Shown in pieces: positions 1 through 6,960 of a stretch of DNA of 34,494 bases. Source of the stretch: Actinomycetes bacterium. GTDB lineage: Bacteria; Actinomycetota; Acidimicrobiia; Acidimicrobiales; RAAP-2. The stretch spans positions 1 to 34,494 of the forward strand of contig JAJYQJ010000153.1 of NCBI GenBank assembly GCA_021794655.1. Direction: 5' to 3'. The stretch's first letter is position 1, and each line of letters begins with the position of its first letter. The notes beneath the pieces are model-generated. The model saw only the letters and a list, made by a program, of their open reading frames with translations. It ran no database searches and was not told where the DNA came from. The translations under genes were made by a program, and so were the position numbers.

Positions 1-89
1 GCGAAGCGATCTTGGAGGACGGCCCACGACGGCGTTTGGAGCGAGCCGCTCTTGCACTGGCTGCGCTCGGTGCTGTCCACATCCAATAG
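1..89 (+). CDS. 3' end of an unidentified gene (partial)
   Basis: Reading from base 3, 28 codons run to a TAG stop at 87-89. The peptide is alanine/leucine rich (ending AALALAALGAVHIQ) and uses codons like those of the real genes further on, so it is probably the C-terminus of a gene that begins before the window. Too little is present to name a family. The other two forward frames stay open for a while, so this choice of frame is an inference from codon composition only. Confidence 0.4.
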   Translation, partial: EAILEDGPRRRLERAALALAALGAVHIQ

Positions 90-287
90 GGTGCCACGGG
101 GGTGTATCAGAGGTCGATGGGGCACTTGGCGAGGAACTGGTTTCCAATAGCGCGAACCCCGACCCACATCCGCTCCTTGTCCCCTCTGGCCTGCGGCGGT
201 GAACGGAAACTTCAGGTCTTTTGGATGAATCCGGCGTGCTCGAGTGTTCGATGGTGTTTGCCGTACTCGTTTGGAGGAGAGGTTCAC

Positions 288-590
288 GTGCCGGCCCCTG
301 GCGGGCTTGGCGTGAGGGAGGGGGCAAGTTCAACCGACGAGTGCACCGACACAGCGATTGCAGCACTAGAGGAATTTAGCCAGCGAAGCTCTACAAGTGA
401 GTCAAGTTTGATGGAGAGCCGGATCAAGCGACGCTGGTATACGAAGCGCAAGGCTGCTCCACCACGGCGGTTACAAGCCCGCTGCCTGTTGGATGACAAC
501 TCGTTGACTGGATCGGGAACGAGTTGGAGAGCGGATAAGCGTTTGCGTGAAGAGTGGGAGGTCACAGACCTGGCTTGTCGCGCGCCATGA
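288..590 (+). CDS. hypothetical protein, or relic of an acyl-CoA carboxylase N-terminus
   Basis: A GTG at 288 sits 8 nt after a strong Shine-Dalgarno-like GGAGGAG (273-279). The 100-codon frame ends at TGA 588-590, overlapping the ATG at 587 of the next frame as ATGA, a layout typical of coupled genes. The protein is basic and unfamiliar. One stretch (around residues 57-76, with LLDDNSLTGSGT) loosely resembles the ARERxxxLLDxGSFxExGT block of biotin-dependent acyl-CoA carboxyltransferase N-termini, but the rest of that large enzyme is absent. It may be a small real gene, a decayed fragment, or a chance frame. Third-position GC is only moderately raised. The preceding stretch 90-287 shows nothing I can support. 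Confidence 0.25.
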   Translation: MPAPGGLGVREGASSTDECTDTAIAALEEFSQRSSTSESSLMESRIKRRWYTKRKAAPPRRLQARCLLDDNSLTGSGTSWRADKRLREEWEVTDLACRAP

Positions 591-1258
591 GAGCCGCGGA
601 CTTTGTGGTTTCTCCCTCCACCGTGATCGATGAGTGTAGCGCGGACACAGCCTTGTCGGGCTGGGACGAAGGCCCGCTAGAGCTGCGCCGCGAGGTCGTC
701 ATTGGACAGAGCGTCCCTGACGTACTACACCCGTTCGTTATGAAAACCTACGACCGCCCGTTTGGAAGGTGTTTAGAAGAGTTCACTGTCGGTGACGTCT
801 ACAGGCACTGGCCGGGCAAGACGATCACCGAGGCCGACGATCATCTCTTTTGCATGATCACGATGAACCACCATCCGCTCCATACAAACGCGTGGTTTGC
901 GGACCAAGAGAGTGTTCATGGGAAAAACGTTGTTGTTGGGAACCTCGTCTACTCGTTGGCCCTTGGAATGAGTGTTCCCGACGTGAGTGGATCCGCGATA
1001 GCGAACCTCGAGGTCGAGTCGCTGGTCCATCGGAACCCTACTTTCCACGGTGACACGATCTACGCGGAGACGAAGGTTGTAGAAAAGGTTGAGTCGAAGT
1101 CCCGTGACGACCGGGGAGTTGTGACCGTTGAGACCAAAGCGTTCAACCAGCGCGGCGAGGAGGTATGTTTTTTCCGGCGCAAGGTGATGGTGTGGAAGAG
1201 AGACGCGGCGCCTCCGAGGCGAAGGCCGTACGCGGATGACGTGTGGAAAGAGAGCTAG
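587..1258 (+). CDS. MaoC-like dehydratase (enoyl-CoA hydratase, hot-dog fold)
   Basis: Predicted hydro-lyase of the MaoC family, acting on acyl-CoA thioesters in the cytoplasm. The recognisable domain starts near MKTYDRPFGR (ATG at 740) and runs to the end. It carries the hydratase active-site loop as MNHHPLHTNAWFA, a variant of the usual DxNPLHxDxxxA, and the strand GNLVYSLALGM. From 740 the protein would be 173 aa, the usual family length. From 587 it is 223 aa with about 51 extra N-terminal residues of unknown nature. I list 587 because it overlaps the upstream stop as ATGA and the extension has coding-like codon use, but neither ATG has a good ribosome site and 740 is a serious alternative (GTG 554 is a third). 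The exact substrate cannot be told; methyl-branched or mesaconyl-type CoA esters are typical of relatives with this NxHPLH variant. Confidence 0.8.
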   Translation: MRAADFVVSPSTVIDECSADTALSGWDEGPLELRREVVIGQSVPDVLHPFVMKTYDRPFGRCLEEFTVGDVYRHWPGKTITEADDHLFCMITMNHHPLHTNAWFADQESVHGKNVVVGNLVYSLALGMSVPDVSGSAIANLEVESLVHRNPTFHGDTIYAETKVVEKVESKSRDDRGVVTVETKAFNQRGEEVCFFRRKVMVWKRDAAPPRRRPYADDVWKES

Positions 1259-1260
1259 CC

Positions 1261-1293
1261 GGGAGCTGGCAGGGAGCTTGCACGGAGCTGGCA
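1261..1293 (+). repeat. three tandem 11-bp units between convergent genes
   Basis: Just after the MaoC stop, three 11-nt units follow head to tail: GGGAGCTGGCA, GGGAGCTTGCA and CGGAGCTGGCA. They fill most of the 53-nt gap between the convergent MaoC and hydrolase genes. No inverted repeat with a U tract is present, so this is not an obvious terminator. Confidence 0.6.
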
Positions 1294-1311
1294 GCGATTG
1301 GCTTACAGAGG

Positions 1312-2223
1312 CTAAGGGTTGCCGAGAAAGTCGATGATCAATTTGTTGACTTCGGTTGGACGTTCCAGGTGGAGGAAGTGGCCTGCGCCTTCTACGATCT
1401 CCATCCTTGAACCCTGAGGTAGATGCTTCAGTGGGTTGTCGACGGCGTCGATTGAGATGCAACCGTCGCTCTCGCCGTGGAGGTAGAGGACTGGAACGGG
1501 CGCCGGCGCGACTGACGCGGCTTGCTCTCTTGCGAGTGCGGGGTCGTGGAGCTCTGAACTGTACAGGGCGCGGTAGTAGCTTATGGCGGCGCGGATGCGC
1601 TCGGGGGTCGCGATCGACTCCTTTGCCCGGGTGACGTGCGAGGTGGCGTCGAGGCCTGGGGACCAGTCGGCCCAGAGGCGGTCCAGGAATGAGTAGTTGT
1701 CGTTACAGATCGCAGTCTCGGCGAGAGGGGACTGGAAGAAGAACGTATACCAACTGCGCTTCAACTGGTCGTAGGAGAAGAGCGAGCTCATTACCGAGGC
1801 GACCGGAGGGACCGAAGCCGTTACAGCGGCCCTCCAGAAATCTGGTCTGTGAGCCAAGGCGCCGTAGGTTGTGAGCGCTCCCCAGTCGTGGCCGATGAGG
1901 ACGGAGTCGCTCCTGCCGGCGAAGAGTTCGTGGAGGGTGTTTACGTCTCTTACGAGGGCTCCGATCTGGTACTGACTGTCTTTTGGAACTGAAGTCGGGG
2001 CGTAGCCTCTCATGAACGGCGCGATAGCGTGGTAGCCGGCCGACCCCAACGCGAAAAGGAGGGCCTCCCATGTGTGCGCGGAGTCTGGGAAACCGTGAAG
2101 GCAGATCGCAAGGGGCCCGTTCCTGGGTCCCTCTTCGAGGTAGGCAAAGCTGACTTCGTTTGCTTCTATTCGCCCGTGGTCCACTCCGCCCAAGCTATCG
2201 CGGCTGAACGCGGATAACCTCAT
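1312..2223 (-). CDS. alpha/beta hydrolase, epoxide hydrolase-like
   Basis: Predicted soluble alpha/beta-hydrolase of about 303 aa, closest in pattern to epoxide hydrolases and haloalkane dehalogenases. The oxyanion motif HGFPDSAHTW is near residues 43-52. The nucleophile elbow GHDWGA puts aspartate (D113) in the nucleophile position, as in epoxide hydrolases and unlike the serine of esterases. The catalytic histidine is in GAGHFLHLERP (about H282). The frame is open further upstream, but those residues do not belong to the fold. The ATG at 2223 (MRLSAF) leaves only 3 nt to the start of the divergent gene at 2227; a GTG at 2184, preceded by a purine-rich GGGCGGAG, is an alternative that leaves more promoter space. 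Substrate unknown. Confidence 0.85.
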   Translation of the reverse strand: MRLSAFSRDSLGGVDHGRIEANEVSFAYLEEGPRNGPLAICLHGFPDSAHTWEALLFALGSAGYHAIAPFMRGYAPTSVPKDSQYQIGALVRDVNTLHELFAGRSDSVLIGHDWGALTTYGALAHRPDFWRAAVTASVPPVASVMSSLFSYDQLKRSWYTFFFQSPLAETAICNDNYSFLDRLWADWSPGLDATSHVTRAKESIATPERIRAAISYYRALYSSELHDPALAREQAASVAPAPVPVLYLHGESDGCISIDAVDNPLKHLPQGSRMEIVEGAGHFLHLERPTEVNKLIIDFLGNP

Positions 2224-2226
2224 AGA

Positions 2227-3081
2227 GTGGAGTTGACATTCTTTGGAACGAGGGGTTCTTGCCCGTGCGCCGGGGAGCGCTATCGCAAGTTCGGCGGAAA
2301 CACCTCGTGCGCTCTGATCGAAGTTGCGGGCGACCCTCCGCTCATACTGGATCTGGGCACCGGGTTGCGGCCCCTCGGCGAGACCCTTGCACCGTTGCTC
2401 CAGGCCGAGGGGAGGCCACTGCAAGCGACCGCGCTGTTGACTCACCTCCATTTCGACCACATTCTTGGCCTACCGTTCTTCGAGCCGCTGCGTGACCCAG
2501 GCGCGCTCTTGAGGGTGTACGGCCCGAGACAAGAGGGGGGAGGGCTGCAAGAGACCCTTCCAAAGGTTGTAGAACCTCCTTTCTTCCCGGTGCAGCTGAC
2601 GGAGTTGAGAGGTGAGGTGAGCTTTATAGATACCGGTGACGACACGTTTATGGTCGGGTCAGCAAGAGTTGTTGCCCGGTCAGTTCCCCACCCTGGACAT
2701 ACGCTTGGTTTTCGCGTGGAAGCGGACGGAAAGGTAGTGGCGTACATCCCAGACCATCAAGCGCCGCTCGACAGGTTGGTCGTCCCCGAATCGGTGTTGG
2801 AGCTCTGTGAAGGTGCGGACGTCGTCATGCATGACGCCCAATACTCCGATGAAGAGTTCATGGAGAAGGCGGAGTGGGGACATTCAACCGTCGCTTACGC
2901 TGTGAGGGTTGCGGCGGAGTCTGGCGCAAAGCGACTAGTGCTTTTCCACCATGATCCGTCTCACTCGGATCGTGACATCGATAAGTTGACGTCTGTTGCC
3001 CGTCGCATGCAAGACGCAAAGCGTTTAACAGAAGTAACTGCGGCGAGCGAAGGGACTACGATCAATCTTGCCAAGACGTGA
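2227..3081 (+). CDS. metallo-beta-lactamase-fold hydrolase
   Basis: Predicted 284-aa metal-dependent hydrolase of the MBL superfamily, in the branch that begins FxGTRGSCP and includes phosphodiesterase-like and RNase Z-like proteins. The N-terminus (FFGTRGSCPCAG) fits closely, which fixes the GTG at 2227 as the start. The metal motif THLHFDH gives H73, H75, D77 and H78. Further ligands probably lie in PHPGHT and in the late HHDPSHSD segment. It leads a plus-strand run: its stop overlaps the GTG of the next gene by 4 nt, suggesting co-transcription with the flavin reductase. The natural substrate is not evident; a cyclic nucleotide or phosphodiester is the family-level guess. Confidence 0.85.
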   Translation: MELTFFGTRGSCPCAGERYRKFGGNTSCALIEVAGDPPLILDLGTGLRPLGETLAPLLQAEGRPLQATALLTHLHFDHILGLPFFEPLRDPGALLRVYGPRQEGGGLQETLPKVVEPPFFPVQLTELRGEVSFIDTGDDTFMVGSARVVARSVPHPGHTLGFRVEADGKVVAYIPDHQAPLDRLVVPESVLELCEGADVVMHDAQYSDEEFMEKAEWGHSTVAYAVRVAAESGAKRLVLFHHDPSHSDRDIDKLTSVARRMQDAKRLTEVTAASEGTTINLAKT

Positions 3082-3608
3082 ACCCGGCGGACGAGGTGGG
3101 TACGTTGTCGAAACGTTTTTCCGACCGCAGTTCAGACGGTGTCGATGAGACGCGGTTCCGAGACGTTCTAGGGTACTTTGCGACCGGTGTTACCGTCGTT
3201 ACTGCGATTGAAGACGCAGGGCCGGTTGGATTTACCTGCCAAGCGTTTACTTCTCTTTCACTAGACCCTCCGATGGTGGCGCTCGCGGCGGCGAAGACTT
3301 CGACGAGCTGGCCCAGAATAGCGGAGGCTGGCTGGTTCTGCGTCAACATCTTGGCCGACGATCAAGACGGCCTGTGCCGAGCGTTTGCCGTTTCGGGATC
3401 GGATAAGTTTCGAGGCGTTGAGTGGAGCCCGGGCACGAATGGGGTCCCCCGTCTCGATGGAGTGATCGCTTACGTCGACTGCGAGCTGATCGCGATTCAC
3501 GATGCGGGCGACCACGAACTGGTGACTGGAAAGGTTGTGGACCTCGGGACAGGCCCGGGCAAGCCGCTTCTCTTTTATAGGGGCGAGTTTGGAACTATAG
3601 ACACCTGA
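3078..3608 (+). CDS. flavin reductase family protein (FMN-binding split barrel)
   Basis: Predicted 176-aa FMN-binding split-barrel protein of the flavin reductase-like family, which supplies reduced flavin to monooxygenases or acts as a small oxidoreductase. Typical segments are FRDVLGYFATGVTVVT, GFTCQAFTSLSLDPPMVALA (flavin-contacting region), TSTSWPRIAEAGWFCVNIL and, near the end, PLLFYRGEFG. The start GTG 3078 overlaps the previous stop in GTGA, indicating translational coupling. No monooxygenase partner is present in the window, so its client is unknown. Confidence 0.88.
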   Translation: MNPADEVGTLSKRFSDRSSDGVDETRFRDVLGYFATGVTVVTAIEDAGPVGFTCQAFTSLSLDPPMVALAAAKTSTSWPRIAEAGWFCVNILADDQDGLCRAFAVSGSDKFRGVEWSPGTNGVPRLDGVIAYVDCELIAIHDAGDHELVTGKVVDLGTGPGKPLLFYRGEFGTIDT

Positions 3609-3635
3609 CTTGACGGGCTGTTAAGTTGGCTGGCC

Positions 3636-4187
3636 GTGGTTGACATTGAAGGGTCGACAAAAATCTCTGACGTCGTGTTGGTGCATCCTGACGCACATGG
3701 GGACGCACGCGGTCGCTTTGTCGAGACGTATCGCCGTGAGTGGCTCCCGTTGGGTAGAGAGATGGTCCAATCGAATCGCTCAGAGAAACAAGCTGGGGCG
3801 CTCGTCGGGCTTCACTACCACCTCCATCAGGCGGACTACTGGTATGTGCTGCGCGGGACGGCAAGGGTGGTCCTTCACGACCTGCGGTTGGGATCGCCCA
3901 CCGACGGCGTGACCGAGTCGATTGATCTAGATGGGGACCGTGACTGCGGACTTTTCATCCCACCCGGCGTGGCTCACGGGTTCGGCGCACTCAGCGACTT
4001 GTTGCTGTGGTATCTCGTCGATGGTTACTACAACCCAGCTGACGAGTTAGGGCTGGCGTGGGACGACTTAGAGGTGAACGCGGACTGGGGGTTGGATAGT
4101 CCGGTTCTTTCGGAGCGGGATCGGACAAATCCAAAGAGGGCGGAGATCGCTGACCACCTGAGACCGAGGTACGGGTTGCGGACGTAG
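3636..4187 (+). CDS. rfbC: dTDP-4-dehydrorhamnose 3,5-epimerase-like (RmlC) cupin
   Basis: Predicted 183-aa cupin epimerase of the RmlC family, which epimerises C3 and C5 of dTDP-4-keto-6-deoxyglucose in dTDP-rhamnose synthesis. Family marks are the N-terminal HPDAHGDARGRFVETYRREW, the catalytic-histidine strand LVGLHYHLHQADYWYVLRG, IPPGVAHGFGALSD, and the tyrosine region WYLVDGYYNPADELGLAWDD. The length matches the family. GTG 3636 is used; no strong ribosome site is seen. No rmlA, rmlB or rmlD lies nearby, so it may be an orphan paralogue acting on a related sugar nucleotide. About 75 nt downstream begins the inserted tnpB element. Confidence 0.82.
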   Translation: MVDIEGSTKISDVVLVHPDAHGDARGRFVETYRREWLPLGREMVQSNRSEKQAGALVGLHYHLHQADYWYVLRGTARVVLHDLRLGSPTDGVTESIDLDGDRDCGLFIPPGVAHGFGALSDLLLWYLVDGYYNPADELGLAWDDLEVNADWGLDSPVLSERDRTNPKRAEIADHLRPRYGLRT

Positions 4188-4276
4188 TATAGTCTTCGCA
4201 GTCTGAAGTGACGTTGTACCTACTTCTAACTGGGAAGATCCAAGTGGAGGGAGTTGTTGACCTCGTAGACACTCGT

Positions 4277-4297
4277 GGACCATGTCTCCTGTGGTCC
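4277..4297 (+). repeat. hairpin at the presumed left end of the tnpB element
   Basis: GGACCA (4277-4282) and TGGTCC (4292-4297) form a perfect 6-bp stem with a 9-nt loop. Subterminal hairpins of this kind are the transposase recognition structures of IS200/IS605 elements, which fits its position near the inferred left boundary. It could instead be an unrelated transcript structure in the tnpB leader. Confidence 0.45.
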
Positions 4298-4421
4298 TGC
4301 CCGATCTCTTGGCGAGCGATGTACTCGGAGATGACCGACTGGGGACATAACCACAAGACCCAGCCCCACTCTGGGGACCCTTCTATCATGAGAGATACAC
4401 CCGTCGTGTACTATCGAACAC

Positions 4422-5858
4422 ATGGTCGTAGCACCAGCCGGGACACCAACGAGCCGCGAGGTCACACGCACATCCATTGTCCCTGTTACGCTTTCGGGAG
4501 CAAACTACAGGCGAGCACACGACGCTCACCACCTTGCCGCCGGCCTCTGGGACCAGGCGGTCGACTGGGTGCATGCAGAGTGGAGAGCGAAGCACAACCC
4601 CGGCAAGTACGACATACAATCGTTCATCACCTCGATTCCACGGGAAAAACGTCCACTTCATGCCCACAGCACCGAAACGATCGCCCACGATCTACATGAG
4701 GCGATCAAAACCTCTCGCAGCAACCGGAAGAACGGCATGTTAGTACGAACGCCCTGGCGGAAGAAGAACTACCGACCTCTGTCGTTCTCCAAAGGATACG
4801 GGTGGAGGCTGCGACCCGACGGCAAGCTCAACTTGTCACTCGGGCGGGGAAGACCTGGCATCGTGTTGGAGTTGCCGAAGGTGATCGACCCTGTAACAGG
4901 TGAGCTTATTTCCCATGATCTCTGGGGCGAGATCCAGCTCTGCTGGGACATCGACAACCGGCAGCACTCGTTGCACATCCCCTACAAGACAAGACGCCAG
5001 GTCTCTGCCGGCGAGACCATCACTACGATAGACGAAGGTATCATCAACCCGATGACACTTGCGACCTGGGCAGATAACAAGACCATCGACATAACCATCA
5101 TCAACGGCCGAGAGGCCCGAGCGATCAAGCGCCAACGCAACAAGGCTGTTAGTGGACTGCAGAGAAAACTCTCCAAGTGCAAGAACGGCTCTTACAAGCA
5201 CCGCAGGCTCGTTGCAGCTAAGAAACGTTTCAAGGGCAAGGCTCGTTTGCAGCTCAGGGACTTCGACCATCAAGTATCGAGGAAAGCCACAGATCATGTC
5301 ATCGCTCACACCACCGGACGCCTCGTCGTAGGAGACGTGCGAGGCATCGAGCGAAAGACCAAGCAACGCCGCCGCATGGGACGCCACGGCCGTCAGCAGC
5401 TCTCGCAGTGGTCAAGAGGTGTACAAGAGAAGTATCTAGCAGAAAAGACCGGGCTCGAACTAGAGCACTTGAACGAGTCCAATTCATCCAAGACCTGTCC
5501 AGCGTGTGGAGCACGCAACTGCCCCTCGGGGCGGGAGTACCGGTGCAAGAACCCTAACTGTGGGTTCACTTGTCACCGAGACGCTATAGGAGCGATCAAC
5601 GTCTTCCAAAAAGCGATACATGGGGACTACGTCCCAATAGGGCCAGATGTTGTTATCTGCGTCACGAATCTCGAGGCTGTTAAGCGCTGGTCAGTACACC
5701 AGAGCGAGGCACACCATATGGTGCAGTGCCGAAAGGCCAGAGCCCTGAGTAGCGCCCAGAACCGGGCCTCTGCCGAAGCAACGTGGCAGAGCAAACCGAA
5801 GCTAGCAAACTCATCCACCAGCTCTTCCAAGCCAGACCCGTTGGTCGCGGTGCCGTGA
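4422..5858 (+). CDS. tnpB: TnpB-family RNA-guided nuclease with altered RuvC-II motif
   Basis: Predicted 478-aa TnpB, the omega-RNA-guided protein of IS605-type elements and relative of Cas12. The N-terminal helical region includes AAGLWDQAVDWVHAEW. RuvC-I is TTIDEGIINPMTLAT with D204. RuvC-II reads VVGDVRGIE (around 302-310): the usual glutamate of the VVEDL motif is a glycine (G304), followed by D305. The zinc ribbon has C359, C362, C375 and C380, and RuvC-III is HRDAIGAINVF with D387. The protein is otherwise full length, with an 85-residue tail whose coding sequence probably overlaps the guide RNA. D305 or E310 might replace the lost glutamate, or cleavage may be lost while RNA-guided binding remains; sequence alone cannot decide. 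The start ATG 4422 suits the family N-terminus. Confidence 0.85.
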   Translation: MVVAPAGTPTSREVTRTSIVPVTLSGANYRRAHDAHHLAAGLWDQAVDWVHAEWRAKHNPGKYDIQSFITSIPREKRPLHAHSTETIAHDLHEAIKTSRSNRKNGMLVRTPWRKKNYRPLSFSKGYGWRLRPDGKLNLSLGRGRPGIVLELPKVIDPVTGELISHDLWGEIQLCWDIDNRQHSLHIPYKTRRQVSAGETITTIDEGIINPMTLATWADNKTIDITIINGREARAIKRQRNKAVSGLQRKLSKCKNGSYKHRRLVAAKKRFKGKARLQLRDFDHQVSRKATDHVIAHTTGRLVVGDVRGIERKTKQRRRMGRHGRQQLSQWSRGVQEKYLAEKTGLELEHLNESNSSKTCPACGARNCPSGREYRCKNPNCGFTCHRDAIGAINVFQKAIHGDYVPIGPDVVICVTNLEAVKRWSVHQSEAHHMVQCRKARALSSAQNRASAEATWQSKPKLANSSTSSSKPDPLVAVP

Positions 5859-5932
5859 GGGATGCGATGCCAGGTAATCCCAAGCGAAGCGGCGGAGTCA
5901 GAAGCCCAGTCGTCAAGGGCGGGGAGGTTCAC
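5740..5932 (+). ncRNA. probable omega RNA scaffold at the 3' end of tnpB
   Basis: In this family the guide RNA comes from the 3' part of tnpB and the element's right end. Here the stretch up to 5932 ends in a conserved-looking terminus with a GCCC (5903-5906) / GGGC (5917-5920) pairing followed by GGGAGGTTCAC. The 5' limit given is arbitrary. By family logic the guide would be the host bases right after 5932, beginning TGGAAGAGATGTCGG, which include the ATG of the next gene. Confidence 0.4.
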
Positions 5933-5940
5933 TGGAAGAG

Positions 5941-6948
5941 ATGTCGGTCCTAATTGGTTTAGTCGTCTTAGTCGTTATCATCACCGTAGCTGCGTGGGTG
6001 ATACATCGTCGCGGCGGTGATGAAGTTCACTCGATTCAAGGCTATCGCCATACGCTTGAAACCCTCCAGGAGATAGGGTCCCGCAGCGCTCGAGGCGGCT
6101 TTGGGGTAGTCGATGAAGGGGCACGCTTATCCACCTCGTCGCCGAGCGTTTCTGTCAGCCGGACCGGAGACTCCCCCCGAGTGGATCACCAAGACGATCA
6201 GAGCCCCGCCGCTCAACTTCTGTCGCAACCACACGGGTCTTTGGATACCCCGCCGGGAGGAATCGTGTTTACTGATCCCTCCGTCGCGGCTCTGGATCGC
6301 CATGCTCCAGACGATCCTGGCTTGTCTAGCGACACGCCAGGAGATAGCTCGAGTCGTAGCCGACGTGGGCGGGATAGGGCGATGTCTGCAATGAATCGAG
6401 GGCCAAACCGTCTTGGAATCGTTTCGGTCGTCGGGGTAGTGGTAGTCGTCTTGGTAGTTGCCCTGACCGTCGCAAGCGTGACGAGCAAGACTTCGTCGAA
6501 GAAGACCGCTAACCGTACGCGGGCTTCGACGAACTCAACCAAGTCGTCTTCTGCGCCAACCAATAGTCATTCGAGTCGTTCCCGCGGCCACAGGAGACGG
6601 CGCTCGTCTACGACAACTTCGACAACTGCACCACCGAGTCTCACCGCGACGACTTGGACGGCGACTACTGCGACTTACCTGGCCCCTGCGTCGAGTTACA
6701 CATTGACAGTTGCGGCGACTACCGGTCGTTGCTGGGTGAACGTCACCTCGTCGTCGGGCGCCGTGTTGCTATCTGCGACCCTGCCTCCGGGCCAGAAACA
6801 GTCGTTGCCGGTCAGCGGGGTCGTTACGGTGATTCTTGGAGCCCCTAGCTCGGTTGCGGTGAGTTTGAACAGCGAAGCAGTTACTTTGCCTGTTGGTTTC
6901 CAGACTCCTTTTACGATGACCTTGCAACCTCGCTCCAGCGTTGGCTGA
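5941..6948 (+). CDS. membrane protein with a RodZ-type C-terminal domain
   Basis: Predicted 335-aa protein with two hydrophobic segments: residues about 2-22 at the very N-terminus, and about 156-178 (GIVSVVGVVVVVLVVALTVA). Between them is a polar stretch starting RRGGDEVHSIQGYRHTLETL, and after the second is a low-complexity Ser/Thr/Arg linker rich in TST repeats. The last 95 residues (from about YTLTVAATTGRCWVNVTSSSG) resemble the small beta domain found at the C-terminus of RodZ, with CWVNV, LPPGQK and VILGAPSSVAV motifs. The N-terminal HTH of true RodZ is absent. A role in cell shape or envelope assembly is possible but only inferred. The ATG is 8 nt from the inserted element's right end; GGAAGAG directly abuts it and the element's GGGGAGG lies 13 nt upstream, so translation signals may have been altered. 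Confidence 0.75.
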   Translation: MSVLIGLVVLVVIITVAAWVIHRRGGDEVHSIQGYRHTLETLQEIGSRSARGGFGVVDEGARLSTSSPSVSVSRTGDSPRVDHQDDQSPAAQLLSQPHGSLDTPPGGIVFTDPSVAALDRHAPDDPGLSSDTPGDSSSRSRRGRDRAMSAMNRGPNRLGIVSVVGVVVVVLVVALTVASVTSKTSSKKTANRTRASTNSTKSSSAPTNSHSSRSRGHRRRRSSTTTSTTAPPSLTATTWTATTATYLAPASSYTLTVAATTGRCWVNVTSSSGAVLLSATLPPGQKQSLPVSGVVTVILGAPSSVAVSLNSEAVTLPVGFQTPFTMTLQPRSSVG

Positions 6949-6960
6949 GAGCGGTGGACT

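Larger units (their letters stand above)
4262..5932 (+). mobile_element. IS200/IS605-type element carrying only tnpB (IS1341-like)
   Basis: The element holds a single tnpB and no tnpA (Y1 transposase). The right end is inferred from the block AAGGGCGGGGAGGTTCAC ending at 5932, which resembles the conserved right-end/omega-RNA terminus of IS605-type elements. The left end is placed after TTGAC (4257-4261) because a clean hairpin follows 15 nt in (4277-4297), as expected for these elements. The left boundary is an inference; the right one is firmer. Without tnpA the element would need a transposase supplied in trans to move. The insertion separates the RmlC gene from the membrane-protein gene at 5941. 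Confidence 0.55.

Noticed and set aside
773-1462. 229-codon open frame on the minus strand
   Set aside because: It is the antisense shadow of the MaoC gene and the intergenic repeat, with arginine-rich sequence unlike any family.
2224-2460. N-terminal extension of the minus-strand hydrolase beyond ATG 2223
   Set aside because: These 79 residues lie wholly within the opposite MBL gene, whose N-terminus is conserved, and do not match the hydrolase fold.
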